Shown one piece after another: positions 63,778 through 64,000 of a stretch of 64,000 nucleotides of DNA (within the stretch, counting starts at the first letter, position 1; the number at the start of each line of letters is the position of its first letter). The notes beneath the pieces were generated by a model. The model saw only the letters and a list, made by a program, of their open reading frames with translations, did not search any database and was not told where the DNA came from. The translations under genes were made by a program, and so were the position numbers. Origin of the DNA: Flavobacterium sp. 245 (GTDB taxonomy: Bacteria > Bacteroidota > Bacteroidia > Flavobacteriales > Flavobacteriaceae); contig NZ_SNXB01000007.1 of NCBI RefSeq assembly GCF_004362055.1, forward strand, positions 186,001 through 250,000, in the 5' to 3' direction.

Positions 63778-63862
63778 GTCATTGCGAGGAACGAAGCAAT
63801 CTCATTTGCTAAATAAAACTGATGACTAATACGAGTTCGGTTGCTTCGTTCCTCGCAATGAC
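63778..63862. repeat. 22-bp perfect inverted repeat pair
   Basis: GTCATTGCGAGGAACGAAGCAA (key core CATTGCGAGGAACG) at 63778-63799 is exactly complementary to 63841-63862, with a 41-bp spacer. This is an intergenic repeat between the AraC gene and the partial dehydrogenase gene. Confidence 0.85.
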
Positions 63863-63967
63863 ATAAAATGAGTTGATTTGAATTTCGCAAACATCGGTTT
63901 GAAATTTACAATTCCCCACCTCTACTTTGCTCCTACCTTTGTCTTATCAATTTAAAAGATCGAAAAG

Positions 63968-64000
63968 ATGAATTTAGCAAACAACAAAATTTTAATAACT
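63968..64000 (+). CDS. start of a probable short-chain dehydrogenase (partial)
   Basis: Eleven codons (MNLANNKILIT) before the window ends. The pattern is the usual beginning of a short-chain dehydrogenase before its TGxxxGIG loop. Too short for certainty. Confidence 0.4.
   Translation, partial: MNLANNKILIT

Noticed and set aside
1..64000. CRISPR arrays, tRNA or rRNA genes, prophage or IS transposase genes
   Set aside because: None could be recognised; repeats in the window are short intergenic families without spacers or transposase frames.

Overview
The window looks like one large pectin utilisation locus from a Flavobacterium-like member of the Bacteroidota, followed by unrelated housekeeping or accessory genes. 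I infer the lineage from the AT-rich sequence, two SusC/SusD pairs, Bacteroidota-type -7 boxes (TAnnTTTG), lipoprotein and Sec signals typical of the phylum, and intergenic repeat families that I recall from Flavobacterium genomes.

Layout. 1-8694 (minus): a rhamnogalacturonan operon reading SASA esterase, GH43-like enzyme, rhamnose mutarotase RhaM, DUF4861 protein, GH106-type rhamnosidase and a GH105 unsaturated-uronyl hydrolase that runs off the left edge. 9010-19861 (minus): two tandem SusC/SusD outer-membrane uptake pairs. 20310-29014 (plus): GH106, GH105, GH2 and a two-domain esterase-GH43 protein. 29319-40053 (minus): CE12 acetylesterase, GH28, PL10-CE8 fusion, GH43, GH105, DUF4861, alpha/beta hydrolase and a second GH28. 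40341: a LacI-type regulator. 41682-52858 (minus): a complete galacturonate and unsaturated-uronate catabolic set (uxaA, uxaB, eda, kdgK, uxaC, kduD, kduI) and two ExuT-type permeases. 53233: a stand-alone paralogue of the esterase domain. 54758-64000 (plus): a degenerate receiver protein, a secreted isochorismatase-fold hydrolase / amidohydrolase / porin cassette, a CocE-type hydrolase, a small membrane protein, a 2H phosphoesterase, an AraC-type regulator and the start of a probable short-chain dehydrogenase.

How the genes work together. The secreted lyases, hydrolases and esterases deacetylate, demethylate and cut homogalacturonan and rhamnogalacturonan. The SusC/D pairs import oligomers, GH105, GH28, GH106 and GH2/GH43 enzymes release monomers, and ExuT, UxaC-UxaB-UxaA and KduI-KduD feed both saturated and unsaturated galacturonate into KDG, KDPG, pyruvate and glyceraldehyde-3-phosphate. 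Released rhamnose is only epimerised here (RhaM). Its catabolic genes must lie elsewhere.

The most interesting signal is regulatory. Five 46-bp modules share a tandem 10-bp repeat (ACAGGnnnnn ACAGG) placed exactly 23 bp upstream of a TAnnTTTG/A -7 box. They precede both susC genes, the plus-strand GH106 operon, the minus-strand SASA operon, and a fifth apparent transcript of about 95 nt that ends at its own terminator and could be a small RNA. A second layer is a palindrome, TGTAATCGATTRCA, found five times, including at the lacI, kduI and exuT promoters. So the locus appears to have two regulons: an unidentified activator for rhamnogalacturonan genes and the LacI protein for galacturonate genes, with both meeting upstream of one susC.
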